Shown here: positions 49,074-59,993 of the stretch, in pieces | Layout of the letters: each line of letters opens with the position of its first letter | Position numbering within the stretch: position 1 is the stretch's first letter | Assembly: GCA_030686995.1 (NCBI GenBank) | Contig: CM060680.1 | Location: 199,689,322-199,753,321, forward strand | Direction: 5' to 3' | DNA length: 64,000 nt | From: Artemisia argyi | Taxonomy: Eukaryota; Streptophyta; Magnoliopsida; Asterales; Asteraceae | Notes under the pieces: generated by a model | The model's input: the letters and a program-made list of their open reading frames with translations, nothing else | What the model was told of the DNA's origin: nothing | Database searches by the model: none | Translations under genes and position numbers: made by a program

Positions 49074-52000
49074 AATAAAATCAACAGTTTAAGAAAGCAG
49101 ATATAACCAGTTTTAGTTATGTTGCTGATAGAGAATCACATAAAACACATTTTAGTAATTTTGAATGTAAAATGTATATCTACCTGTTTTAAAAAAGAAT
49201 GCAATAAACCGTTTTAAGTGAAATCTAATACAAACTAATTGTAGGCTAAATCTTACCAGCCTAAACTTGTGGATAATAGTCGCCACAAAAAAAAGATCCC
49301 CATCATCACCATCAACACGTTCAACTTCCGTCACTGGAGGTTCGATGGCTGGAGGGAGAGGCCTTGCTGGAGTTTTTTTCTTGGTGATTTGTGCTAGACA
49401 TATTTTATCTTCACTTCTGATGAACTTAAATGCACATATATCACCTTCCGATAAATCAGTATCTCGCAGGAATTCCTTCCACCCCGAAGCCACAATGTAA
49501 CGTGTCGACTTGAACTGATTAACACGTTGCACAGCCATTTCCTTCTCATATCCGTTAAGATTTTTAAAGACAATGGTTTTTTTCTTATCTATTCCGGCCA
49601 ACGTTACAAAATCTGACAAGAACCGCTAAGAATAACAGCATACAAAAAGAAAAGAAAAAAAGTTGAATTAGAGGATAGTCTTTGTTTTGAGAGTATATAG
49701 TGGTCTTTTAGATTCTTTTTAAAGAAATAATGAGATCGTAAATCTTACCAGCATTGTCTTGTTGGTTGTAGTAATAGTCACCACAAAGGAAGGATCCTCA
49801 TCAACTTTCTTTGCCTGAGCTTTAATGATTTTTGCAAGACACATTTTATCTTCACTTGTAATGTACTTAAATACACATTTACAGCCTTGCGGTATATTAT
49901 TACATCGCATGAAGGCGCGCCACCCGATAGACAAGTGGTACTGTGGCGTGATCTTTCGTGTGTCCTTCCGTACACCCAGTTGACACTCATTTCCGTCAAG
50001 GCTTATCATTATTATGTTTTCTTTGGTATCTATTCCGGCCAACCTCACAAATTCGGCCGGCAGGTACTAATATTATCAATATGCAAAAAAACAAAAACAA
50101 AAATGAATTAGTGGTGTTCCGTGTTTATCATTATTGCTTACAGGCTAATTTTATAAGATAAAGGCAAGTTGGTTCCTTCTTATTTTATTACTATATAGAC
50201 ACTTGGGAAGAAATCCAAATCCGGAACACTTTCCTAATGTTAATTAACTATTCAATTAGGTTGGTGTTACCCAAGGCCTTTGATCTAGTGGTATGTGAGT
50301 TGCCCACCAACCTAGAGGATGTGGGTTCAAGCCTCGTTGGAGGCATTTGTGAGATAGATGGCACAAAGGTGTGAAAATTTTGCCGCTCAAAAAACATAAA
50401 AATAAAAATTCGGCTGGTGTTCTTTAGTTTTTTTAACCTGTTAATTTGTTTGATGATTTTTTCTTCAAATCGATTTTGAAAGTATTACTCAAAACCATTT
50501 AATTGCTTTTAAAACAAAATCAACAAGCAGAATGAACCAGTTTATTTTTGCTGATAAAGAATCCAATAAATACACATTTTAAGTAATTAAAAGTGTTTGA
50601 TATCTAGCTGTTGTAAAGAAGCATGCAATAAACCCTTTTACAGTGCAATAAAAAACACTATTTGTAGGCTAAAATCTTACCAGCCTTTTCTTGTGGCTTC
50701 TAGTAGTAGTTGTCACAAAGAAAGGATCCTCTCCATCTACAAGTTCAACATCTTCATCCTCATCCTCATCCTCATCATTACCATCCTCCGTGTCCTTATC
50801 ATCCATACCATCATCATCTTCCACATCATCAGCATCAACTTCTGTCACTGGAGCTTCAGTGGCTGGCGGGAGAGGCCTTGCTGGAGTTTTTCTCTTGGTG
50901 ATATTTGCTAGACATATTTTATCTTCACTTGTGATGAACTTAACTACACATTTATCACCTTGCGATATATCATTACTTTGCTGGAATTCCTTCCACCCTG
51001 TAGCCACGTAGTAACTCGTCGACTTTCTCCTTTTATCGGAACGCACGGGCATTTCCTTCTCATATCCGTCGTCATTTTTTAAAGTTATGGTTTCTCTGGT
51101 ATCTATTCTGGCCAGTGCTACAAATTCTGGCGAGAACCGCTAATAATGCCAACAAACAAACAAACAAAGTTGAATTAAAGGTGTGTTTTGTGTTCGTTAT
51201 TGAAACTGTTTATATAGTTATTTTATAAGGAATATGCACCTAAATATTATGGTCTTTTGCTTACGTTCTCGAAGCGACTAATTTTATTAATGTTTTTTGA
51301 GGGTTGTGACTTCAAATAAAGTATCATATAAATTTTGGATACAACAACATAAATTGCAAAATCTGTTGTATTAGATGTGTGTTTGGTATTCGTTATTACA
51401 ACTATTTATTAGCTATTTATTAGAAAACGTATAAAACGTAAAAAAACACGACATCTAATGGTCGTTGAGTTATCATCCGACCCTTAAGTGACCCATTCGA
51501 CCCATTTGTTGATTTACATAGTCTAATTGTTGACCCATTTGACCCATTCTTTGCCAATGGGGTAACCCAATCCAACCCATAAGTTGTTATTTTTGGCACA
51601 TTGCAACCCATTTTTGTCTAATATAATTTAACAACTACCTACTTATTTTTATGATGTATTATAATAAACAGACAATCCCGAACACCCACTAAGGCAAACG
51701 CTTCCAAGCAAAGTAGTTAACTAGGGGCGTTTTTCAAGATTTTAAAGTAGCTTATATCTTTGATATTTTTTACAGGAAGTAACTTTTTACAAAGTAGAAT
51801 TATTTTTAAAACTGTCCTAATGCTTTTTGAATTCAACAATATAAACACTATCAGGCAATTACAAACACGGAAACACCTCAAACGACTTTATGCAAGGTAG
51901 CTAAGTTAGGGCTGTTTTCTTTAGTTTTTAAAACCGCTTCTTTGTTGCTGTTAAAAAAGAGTGTATATCTCTTATGTTTTTAGAGGAATCGATTTCTAAA

Positions 52001-55000
52001 CAAAGTATTATTTATAACTGTTACAAGTTCTATATTGCTAATAAACACATGTAACCAGTTTTACCTATTTGGCTACACTAAAGAGTCAAATCTCTTAGTA
52101 ATTGTGCACACCATGCAATCAATCAACCCTTTCACAAGCAACTGTTTATAGACTAAAAATTAAAAAATAATAATAATAACATAAGCTTACCAACTTATAT
52201 TGGTTCGCTTTTGAGATAGTCAGTATGAAGGAATGATCTCCATTATAACCATCATGATCATAATCATAATTATCTTCCTCATTGTCATTATCATCATCTT
52301 CATCAGCAAGTTTAGCATCTTCCCCCTTGCCCTCATCATCCACATCCTCATCGTCCATATCGTCATTATCAACTTCTGCAGGAAGCTGTGTTGCCCGAGT
52401 TATTTTCTTGGTGATTTTTGCTAGACACATTTTATCTTCATTTTTAATGTACTTAAATACACATTCATCACCATCCGATATGTTATTACTTCGCTTGAAA
52501 GCAATCCACCCCACTGAAAAGCAGTACCGTGTAGAGCACCTTAATTTGTACGACTGTAAGGCCATTTGCGTCTCAATTCCGTCAAGATTTTTTATTATTA
52601 TGTTTTTCTTGGTACCTATTCTAGCCAACGCCACAAAATCTGTCGGCAGCAGCTAATATCAACATGCAAAAAGACAAATTTGAATTAGAGGTGTACCTTG
52701 TTTATTGTCACAGCTTATATAGTTATTTTGTTAAAAATAGGCTTAGTTAGAACTACTTTTTTTAATACTAATAAGACAATCAAGACTAGCCAAATTCCAA
52801 ACACCCCCTAAGATAATGGTTATTTTAAAGTTGCTTAGAAAACGATTTCAAAACAAAGTATGGTTCAAAATTGTTTTATAGTCTTTAAATAAGCAGATGT
52901 AACCAGGATTACTTATTTTTGTAACAAAGAATCAGATAAAAACACTTATTAGTAACTTTAAGAGTGCAATATTTACCTGTTTGAAAGAAATAATGAGATC
53001 GTAAATCTTACCAGCATTGTCTTGTGCGTTGAAGTAATAGTCGCCACAAAGAAAGGATCCGCGTCATCAACAAGTTTGACATTTTCGTCCACATCGGTAT
53101 CATTGTCATCCTCCACATCCATGCCATCATCAACTTCCGTCGCCGAAGCTTTGGTGACTTTTACTAGACACATTTTATCTTCACTTGTAATGTACTTGAA
53201 TACGCATTCATCACCTTGTGATATATTATTATTTTGCTTGAAAGCCACCCAACCCAGTGACAAGTTGTATTGTATATGTGCCGATTTGAATCGTTTGTCC
53301 GGCCGTACAGCCATTTGACTCTCATTTCCATCAAGACTTTTCATTATTATGTTTTCCTTGGTATCTATTCTGGCCAACGCTACAAATTCTGGTGGTAGCC
53401 GCTAATATCAACATGCAAAAAGAGAAAAACAATTAATTAGAGGTGTTACTTGTTACTGAAGTATCATATAATTTCTCGTTAATAAATTACAATGAAAACT
53501 TAGTAATTTATACAGTAGTTAATACTGAGTATATATTACAACTGAACTTAACATTTGGTATAACATATATACTTTATGATAGAGGATAGTCTTTGTTTGA
53601 AAGTACATAGTTGTCTTTAAGTAGAATCCAAAAGACACTATTTGCAGGCTAGAATCTTATAAAAAACAATTAAAACCATAAATCTTACCAGCATATGCTT
53701 GTGGGTTATACTAATAGTCACCACAAAGGAAGGATCCAAATCATCAACATCAACTTCCGTCGCCGGAGGTTTAATGATTTTTGCTAGACACATTTTATCT
53801 TTACTTGTAATGTACTTTAATACACATTTATCACCTTGAGCTATACTATTACTAAGCATGAAGGCATTCCACCCCTCTGACAACTGGTAACGTGTCGAGT
53901 TTGGCTGTCGCTTGCCCTTCCGTATGGCCATTTGACTCTCACTTCCATCAAGGCTTATCATTATTATGTTTTCCTTGGTATCTATTCCGGCCAACCTCAC
54001 AAATTCGGTCGGAAGGTACTAATAATATCAATATGCAAAAAAGAAAAAAGAATTAGTGGTATTCTGTGCTTTTCATTGTTACTTGCACACTAATTTTATA
54101 GATATAGGCAAGTTGGACCTTCTTATTTTATTACTATATAGTCACTTTAGAATAAGCCAAATCCAAATCCCAAACACCCTTCTAAAGCAAACTATAAGTG
54201 TCCAGTTTTGACTTTTTAAAGTCAATCTTTTTCAACTTTGACCTTAACTATTTCTTTTGAGTGTTTTATCATACTTGATGAAAAGTATATGAATGGATTG
54301 GGTTTTCAATGTATTTTCATTGGTATAATTTTCATCAATTATTATATAACACAAACAAAAATATTAAAGGTCAAAGTTGAAAAATAAAGACTTCAAAAAG
54401 TCAAAACTGGACATTTATTTAGGTACGGATGGAGTATTCAATTAGGGGTGTTCTTTGGTTTTTAAAGATGCCTATTTGTTTAATTTTTTTTCTTTAAATC
54501 GACTTTGAAACTAAGTATTAGTCAAAACAGTTTAATTGCTTTTAAAAATACAATCACAGTCTAAGTAAACAGAATGAACCAGATTATTTTTTGCTGCTGA
54601 TAAAGAATCAATAAAAACACATTTCATGTACTTAAAAGTGTTTGATATCTAGCTGTTGTAAAGAAGCATGCAATAAACCCTTTTAAGTGCAATAAAAAAC
54701 ACTCTTTGTAAGCTAACATCTTACCAGCCGAGATTTGTGGTCTGTAGTAATAGTTGCCACAAAGAAAGGATCTACATCAACAGGTTCAACATCTTCATTC
54801 ACATCCTCATTCTCATCCTTATCATCATTATCATTAACTTCAGTCTCCAGAGCTTCGGCGGCTGGCGGGAGGGGCCTTGCGGGAGTTTTTTTCTTGGTGA
54901 TTTTTGCTAGACATATCTTATCTTCACTTGTGATGAACTTAAATACACATTTATCACCTTCTGATATACCATTACTTCGCTGGAATTCCTTCCACCCTGC

Positions 55001-56612
55001 AGTGACGTAGTAACTCGTCGACTTGCTCTTTTTATCAGATTGCACGCTCATTTCCTTCTCAGATCCGTCATAATTTTCCAAGGTTATGGTTTCTCTGGTA
55101 TCTATTCTGGCCAATGCTACAAATTTCTGCGGGAACCGCTAATAGTACCAACAAGCAAACAAACAAAGTTGAATAAGATGTGTGTATCGTGTTCGTTATT
55201 GAAGTTGTTTATATAGTTATTTTATAAGAAATATGCATCCAAATATATTCAAGTTGGTAACTATCTTTATATCCGTATTATATATAAACACTTACTATAG
55301 TCAAATATCAAACACTCAAACAAATTAGGGGCGTTTTCTTAAGTTCTCATAGTGACTAATTATATTAACATTTTTGGAGGGCAGCGACTTCAAACAAAGT
55401 ATCATGTAGATCTGTTGTATTGCTTTTGAATACAATAATTTAAGTAGAAAATGTGGCCACTTTTAGCAGTTTTCAGTATAAACTACATTACCAGTGTGAC
55501 CACTTTGAGCAAATGTGACTAACATATGCTTATTTAGACTAACTTATTTACCCGTGAGAGTAAATCAGCAAGCAATTAACATATTTACCGAGTTTATAAG
55601 CTTATGCTAATTCAGAAAACTCATAAACCCACTTTTTTCGGCCAATGAGCTTATCAAGTTAAGCTTAAAAAGCTTATCTAAGGCCAAGCTAAGACAAACA
55701 CATCCGAAAGAATGTGATGATAAATCTTACCAACTTAGATTTGTTGCTTCTTGAGCTAGTCAATATAAAGAAAGGATCTCCATCGTCACCGTCAACATCC
55801 TCATCATCCTCATCCTCATCCTCATCACCATCATAAACCAACTCGATATCATCCTCATCTTCCACATCATCATCATCATCCACATCATACAACACATCAT
55901 CATCTTCTTCCATGCCATCATCCTCATCCACATCATACAACACATCATCATCTTCTTCCATGCCATCATCCTCATCACCATCATCATCCACATCATACAA
56001 CACATCATCATCATCTTCTTCCATGCCATCATCCTCATCACCATCATCAACATCTTCATCATCTTCCACATGATGATCATCATCATCAACATCATACACC
56101 ACATCGTCTTCTTCTTCCACCTCATCATCCTCATCGATACACCCATAATCCACAACCTTAAAACTAGGAACTTTAATCTTAGGAACCAAAAACTTTTCAC
56201 AACCATTAACACTATAAACATGCATCAAGAAAACACTAGAACCAACATATGTAAACAACAAAAACTCCCCAAACAACAAACCAGCATCCTTAACTACATT
56301 ACACCAACCATCAACAAAACAATAACTATGATCAATATCATCATCAATTTTCTTCATTTTTAATTCCCATGAATACCCTCCATTTGCACTTTTTATTAAT
56401 GGGTCTTCCAACATTTTGTTACCCAAGTGCTTTGTCACAAATTTAGGTGGCAATGGCTGCAAAAAAAAAGATATAAAAAAATATATACAGTATATATTTA
56501 AAAATAAACACATGCAAACATATTGAGTGTGTGAGAGTTAGTGAAGTACCAGATGAGGTGAAGATGGGTTCATCAAGATATGGAAGAAAGACGGTGGCCG
56601 TTGATCAGCCAT
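46358..56612 (-). CDS. Giant REM-type transcription factor gene with 11 B3 domains and AT-hooks
   Basis: Twelve exons on the minus strand: 56612-56550, 56456-55731, 55138-54725, 54018-53689, 53401-53012, 52652-52191, 51139-50681, 50066-49749, 49625-49257, 48660-48310, 48010-47573 and 47095-46358. Every exon is a multiple of three and every intron is phase 0 with GT..AG ends; the joined frame is 1685 codons plus stop without interruption. Each B3 domain is split by an intron after its first strand: an exon ends DPFFVATI..L and the next starts RLPPEFV.., so the 11 junctions make 11 B3 domains separated by Asp/Glu-rich linkers. The last exon adds AT-hook motifs. REM proteins are nuclear, plant-specific DNA-binding proteins, mostly studied in flowers and meristems; specificity here is unknown. 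The start ATG has a good context (GGAAAATGGC). That all exons form one mRNA is inference; two or more transcripts are possible. Confidence 0.8.
47096..47572 (-). other. REM intron 11
   Basis: 477 bp, AT-rich, no gene or clear transposon. Confidence 0.5.
47573..48010 (-). CDS. REM exon 11: B3-10 (subtype b)
   Basis: 146 codons. VLPSEFVGLAKIGTKENI start, GWPAFMRSNNISEGDECEFKY, acidic linker, end at DPFFVVTIRPYNFNHCSL. Confidence 0.84.
48310..48660 (-). CDS. REM exon 10: B3-9 (subtype a)
   Basis: 117 codons. YMPAGFVRSAGIDTKKTL start, EWREFKRNNAILEGDKCVFKF, short linker, end at DPFFVVTIDHKFML. Confidence 0.84.
48661..49256 (-). other. REM intron 9
   Basis: 596 bp with a poly-T run at about 49044-49066 on the plus strand; nothing else recognised. 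Confidence 0.5.
49257..49625 (-). CDS. REM exon 9: B3-8 (subtype a)
   Basis: 123 codons. RFLSDFVTLAGIDKKKTIVF start, GWKEFLRDTDLSEGDICAFKF, KKKTPARPLPPA linker, end at DLFFVATIIHKFRL. Confidence 0.84.
49749..50066 (-). CDS. REM exon 8: B3-7 (subtype b)
   Basis: 106 codons. YLPAEFVRLAGIDTKENI start. The usual GD.C in the core is GCKC (IPQGCKCVFKY), so the conserved Asp is replaced by Cys. Short linker, then DPSFVVTI. Confidence 0.84.
50269..50414 (+). mobile_element. tRNA-derived SINE in REM intron 7
   Basis: It has an A-box-like TGATCTAGTGG (50281-50291) and a B box GGTTCAAGCC (50334-50343) in tRNA-like spacing, then an A-rich tail. It is flanked by TGGTGTT at 50262-50268 and 50415-50421. 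The paralogous intron 3 (about 54437-54460) has the uninterrupted site, which supports the boundaries. Confidence 0.8.
50681..51139 (-). CDS. REM exon 7: B3-6 (subtype a)
   Basis: 153 codons. RFSPEFVALARIDTRETITL start; the linker carries DGNDEDEDEDEDVELVDGE. It is nearly a copy of exon 3, and the intron sequence just downstream of it is also shared with that of exon 3 (both contain AAGAAGCATGCAATAAACCC). Confidence 0.85.
51140..52190 (-). other. REM intron 6
   Basis: 1051 bp, the longest intron. At 51480-51612 GACCCATT-type motifs recur about five times, a pattern I associate with decayed DNA transposons, but no termini are visible. Confidence 0.4.
52191..52652 (-). CDS. REM exon 6: B3-5 (subtype b)
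   Basis: 154 codons with a long acidic linker containing tyrosines (EEDNYDYDHDGYNGD). The following first strand reads HSFILTISKANQYKL, less canonical than the DPFF of the others. Confidence 0.83.
53012..53401 (-). CDS. REM exon 5: B3-4 (subtype b)
   Basis: 130 codons. RLPPEFVALARIDTKENI start, GWVAFKQNNNISQGDECVFKY, acidic linker, end at DPFFVATITSTHKTML. Confidence 0.85.
53689..54018 (-). CDS. REM exon 4: B3-3 (subtype b)
   Basis: 110 codons with a short linker. YLPTEFVRLAGIDTKENI start and KMCLAKIIKPPATEVDVDD; the next first strand reads DPSFVVTI. It closely resembles exon 8. Confidence 0.85.
54199..54434. mobile_element. Stowaway-like MITE in REM intron 3 (left end truncated)
   Basis: Long inverted arms start TGTCCAGTTTTGACTTTTT on both sides. 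The right end reads outward as CTCCATCCGTACCTAAATAA, matching the Stowaway terminus CTCCCTCCGTCCC, and abuts TA (54435-54436). The equivalent outer 20-odd bases are missing on the left. Intron 7 has the empty site (AACTATTCAATTAGG at about 50246) with a single TA. Confidence 0.8.
54725..55138 (-). CDS. REM exon 3: B3-2 (subtype a)
   Basis: 138 codons. It begins RFPQKFVALARIDTRETITL, has GWKEFQRSNGISEGDKCVFKF, then a KKKTPARPLPPA linker and acidic stretch, ending at DPFFVATITTDHKSRL. It closely resembles exon 7. Confidence 0.85.
55139..55730 (-). other. REM intron 2
   Basis: 592 bp with TTATAAGCTTATGC/AAGCTTATC-like repeats near 55590-55680; no gene. Confidence 0.4.
55731..56456 (-). CDS. REM exon 2: rest of B3-1, long acidic repeat linker, start of B3-2
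   Basis: 242 codons. B3-1 (PLPPKFVTKHLGNKM to FLLFTYVGSSVFLMHVY) is the most divergent domain of the protein. The linker (about 55790-56140) is almost all Asp/Glu and contains a unit of DEDDGMEEDDDVLYDVD type three to four times. It ends DPFFILTSSRSNKSKL, the first strand of B3-2. Confidence 0.85.
56550..56612 (-). CDS. REM exon 1: start and first strand of B3-1
   Basis: 21 codons from ATG, MADQRPPSFFHILMNPSSPHL minus its last residues matching the FF.I..PS start of a B3 domain. It is followed by a 93-bp intron; the pseudogene has the same arrangement with a 98-bp intron. Confidence 0.85.
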
Positions 56613-57204
56613 TTTCCGGTAACTTTGTTTGTTTATGAGTCTGCAGGTGGACTGAGTTATAATTATATGTGCCGGACGTAATATGGAGTATTAAATGTAG
56701 TTCTCTATATTTTATGCGTACCAATATACTCTAGGAAGGATGGTCCATCACTTTTTGTTTTCAGGGAACTACTAATACACAAAAGAGTATAAACATTGAT
56801 ATTTGTGCTCATTTCATTTCCTGGTATTTGGGACAGAGACATAGTTAAGTCGGGGACTCTTAAATGTATTGATAGGCTTACGTCATATAACTAGGCTTGA
56901 GAAACTTATAAGAATGGTGTTAGTGGCCAGCGGCATCACCAACGGCATGGCCATGCCGCCGGTGAACACCACCGCCACCTCGGTGGTATGGCCAGCGGCA
57001 AGGGTGCAACGGCAAAGATTGCCTACGCGGTTTGATGATTTCAAAGTGAAAATGTTACCGTTTGGAATTTATTGTTGAACGTTGGAGCGGAGGAAACCAA
57101 AAATAAATAAAATTTTCCTATATATATTAAACATTCCATTTTCATTTTCATACTTTCAAACATATACATAAACACAAACTTTTTTAAACACATACATTTT
57201 TATC
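56613..57204. promoter_or_regulatory. Divergent promoter region of the REM and SANT genes
   Basis: 592 bp between the two start codons. A GC-richer patch at 56905-57030 (GTGGCCAGCGGCATCACC and similar) differs from its AT-rich surroundings. A TATA-like CTATATATATTAAA at about 57119 lies about 85 bp before the SANT start codon. I could not place a promoter for the REM side. Confidence 0.45.
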
Positions 57205-58543
<1,339 letters not shown>

Positions 58544-58865
58544 ATACAAATATCGCCTAAAAACGTTATTTATATTTTACGATCTTTGCTAAGTTTTGTT
58601 AATGACAAAGTATGAAGTTTAGCTATAAGTAAATCATCACTTTAAGTGTTTAAGTCTTGTTTAACTAAGGTTTACATTTCCTTTTAAACAAAACATTGTT
58701 TTTATTTCTTAAATTAGAAAGTGTCTTGTCACATCACATTTATTTCTTAAAATAGTAATGTCACATCACATTTAGGGCAAGCTTTGTCCATATATATTTA
58801 TGGTAAGAAAGAGTGTTTGACTAACCTTATGCTTGCTTACAAGTCTTGTGTTTGACTAGGTTTAA
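58544..58865 (+). other. Downstream flank of the SANT gene
   Basis: No gene. GTCACATCACATTTA occurs twice (about 58729 and 58750) and inverted at 58864 (TAATGTGATGTGAC); AAGTCTTGTTTAACTAAGG-like sequence recurs at about 58651 and 58842. The cause is unclear; one repeat arm may be the edge of element F. Confidence 0.45.
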
Positions 58866-59273
58866 TGTGATGTGACCTTGTTTGGTTTGGGAGATTTATT
58901 GCAAAAACCAACTGCAGCCCTGACGGTACCCTGGGGGTACACGGGCGGAACCCATCTGAGGGTTCCGCCTGATCCGCCAGACATGCAGAATAGTTTGCTA
59001 TAAATACCAAACCATTTGTTTGTTTTGTGTAACCCTTTAGGACTAATTCTCACATATTCTCTCAACTAACTCAGTAACCCTTGACTTGTGTGATTCTCTT
59101 ATGTAGCAAGGAACTCCACAAGATCATTCAAGAAGTTGCAAGCTTCAACTCTAAAGTTGCAAGTCTTGGTAGCTTGGTCATGTATAAGCTTTGGTAGTTT
59201 ATACTTCATGTGTGTCATGTATGTAGAAGTTATAGGTTAGTATTTTAGGCCTCAAAATACGTAGTGTGTTGGG

Positions 59274-59441
59274 AGTTGTTGTACCCTAGTAAAAGAACTA
59301 ACAGGAGTGGTTGTACCCTTGGTAAAGAACTCGACATCTAGCTTTGTGTCGGTAAAAGTGTAAGCGACGAATGGGAGTGGTTGTACCCTTGTAAAAGAAC
59401 TCGACATCTAGCTTTGTGTCGGTAAAAGTATAAGCGACGTG
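59274..59441 (+). repeat. 70-bp tandem repeat in element F LTR
   Basis: Two full units start GGAGTGGTTGTACCCTT at 59304 and 59374, each containing TCGACATCTAGCTTTGTGTC; a partial third unit precedes them. Confidence 0.85.
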
Positions 59442-59786
59442 TAAGGTTTTCTCCGCCGGTGAAAGGAGCTTGTTGATTAGTGTTTATAACTCTCGAGTTG
59501 GAAACTCGGGGCGTGGATGTAGGGCAAGGAAAAAGAGTCCTTGTAGCCGAACCACGATAAACTATCGTGTTGTGGTTTGATTGTTTCTTTCTCTATCTTT
59601 GCTTATTATATGTTGTTGTTTAGTTAGAATTGTTGATCACATATAAAGCTTTTCAAAGAACCAAAACAAGTAAAGTTGTTCTTATATCTTTAAACATAAG
59701 TAAAGCTTTTCAAAGAACTAAACAAGCAAAGTTAGGATCATTACAAGTAAAGCTTTTCAAAGTATGAAACAAGTTAAGTTAGAATT

Positions 59787-59958
59787 TTTTTGGTAAAAGG
59801 TCAAAAGACCCGGTAAATAAATTACTCCAAAAAACATTTAAGAACAACGGATATGAGTGAATCCCATATCTCAGCCCGTTACATAGGCGAAAAGCTTACA
59901 TAACAAGATACTTCCTATTTTCTGGACAAGAAAACAAAACCGCTACCACATCATATAG

Positions 59959-59993
<35 letters not shown>

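Noticed and set aside
55760..56221. Met-rich 153-codon minus-strand frame in REM exon 2
   Set aside because: It is the +1 shadow of the GATGAT repeats encoding the acidic linker.
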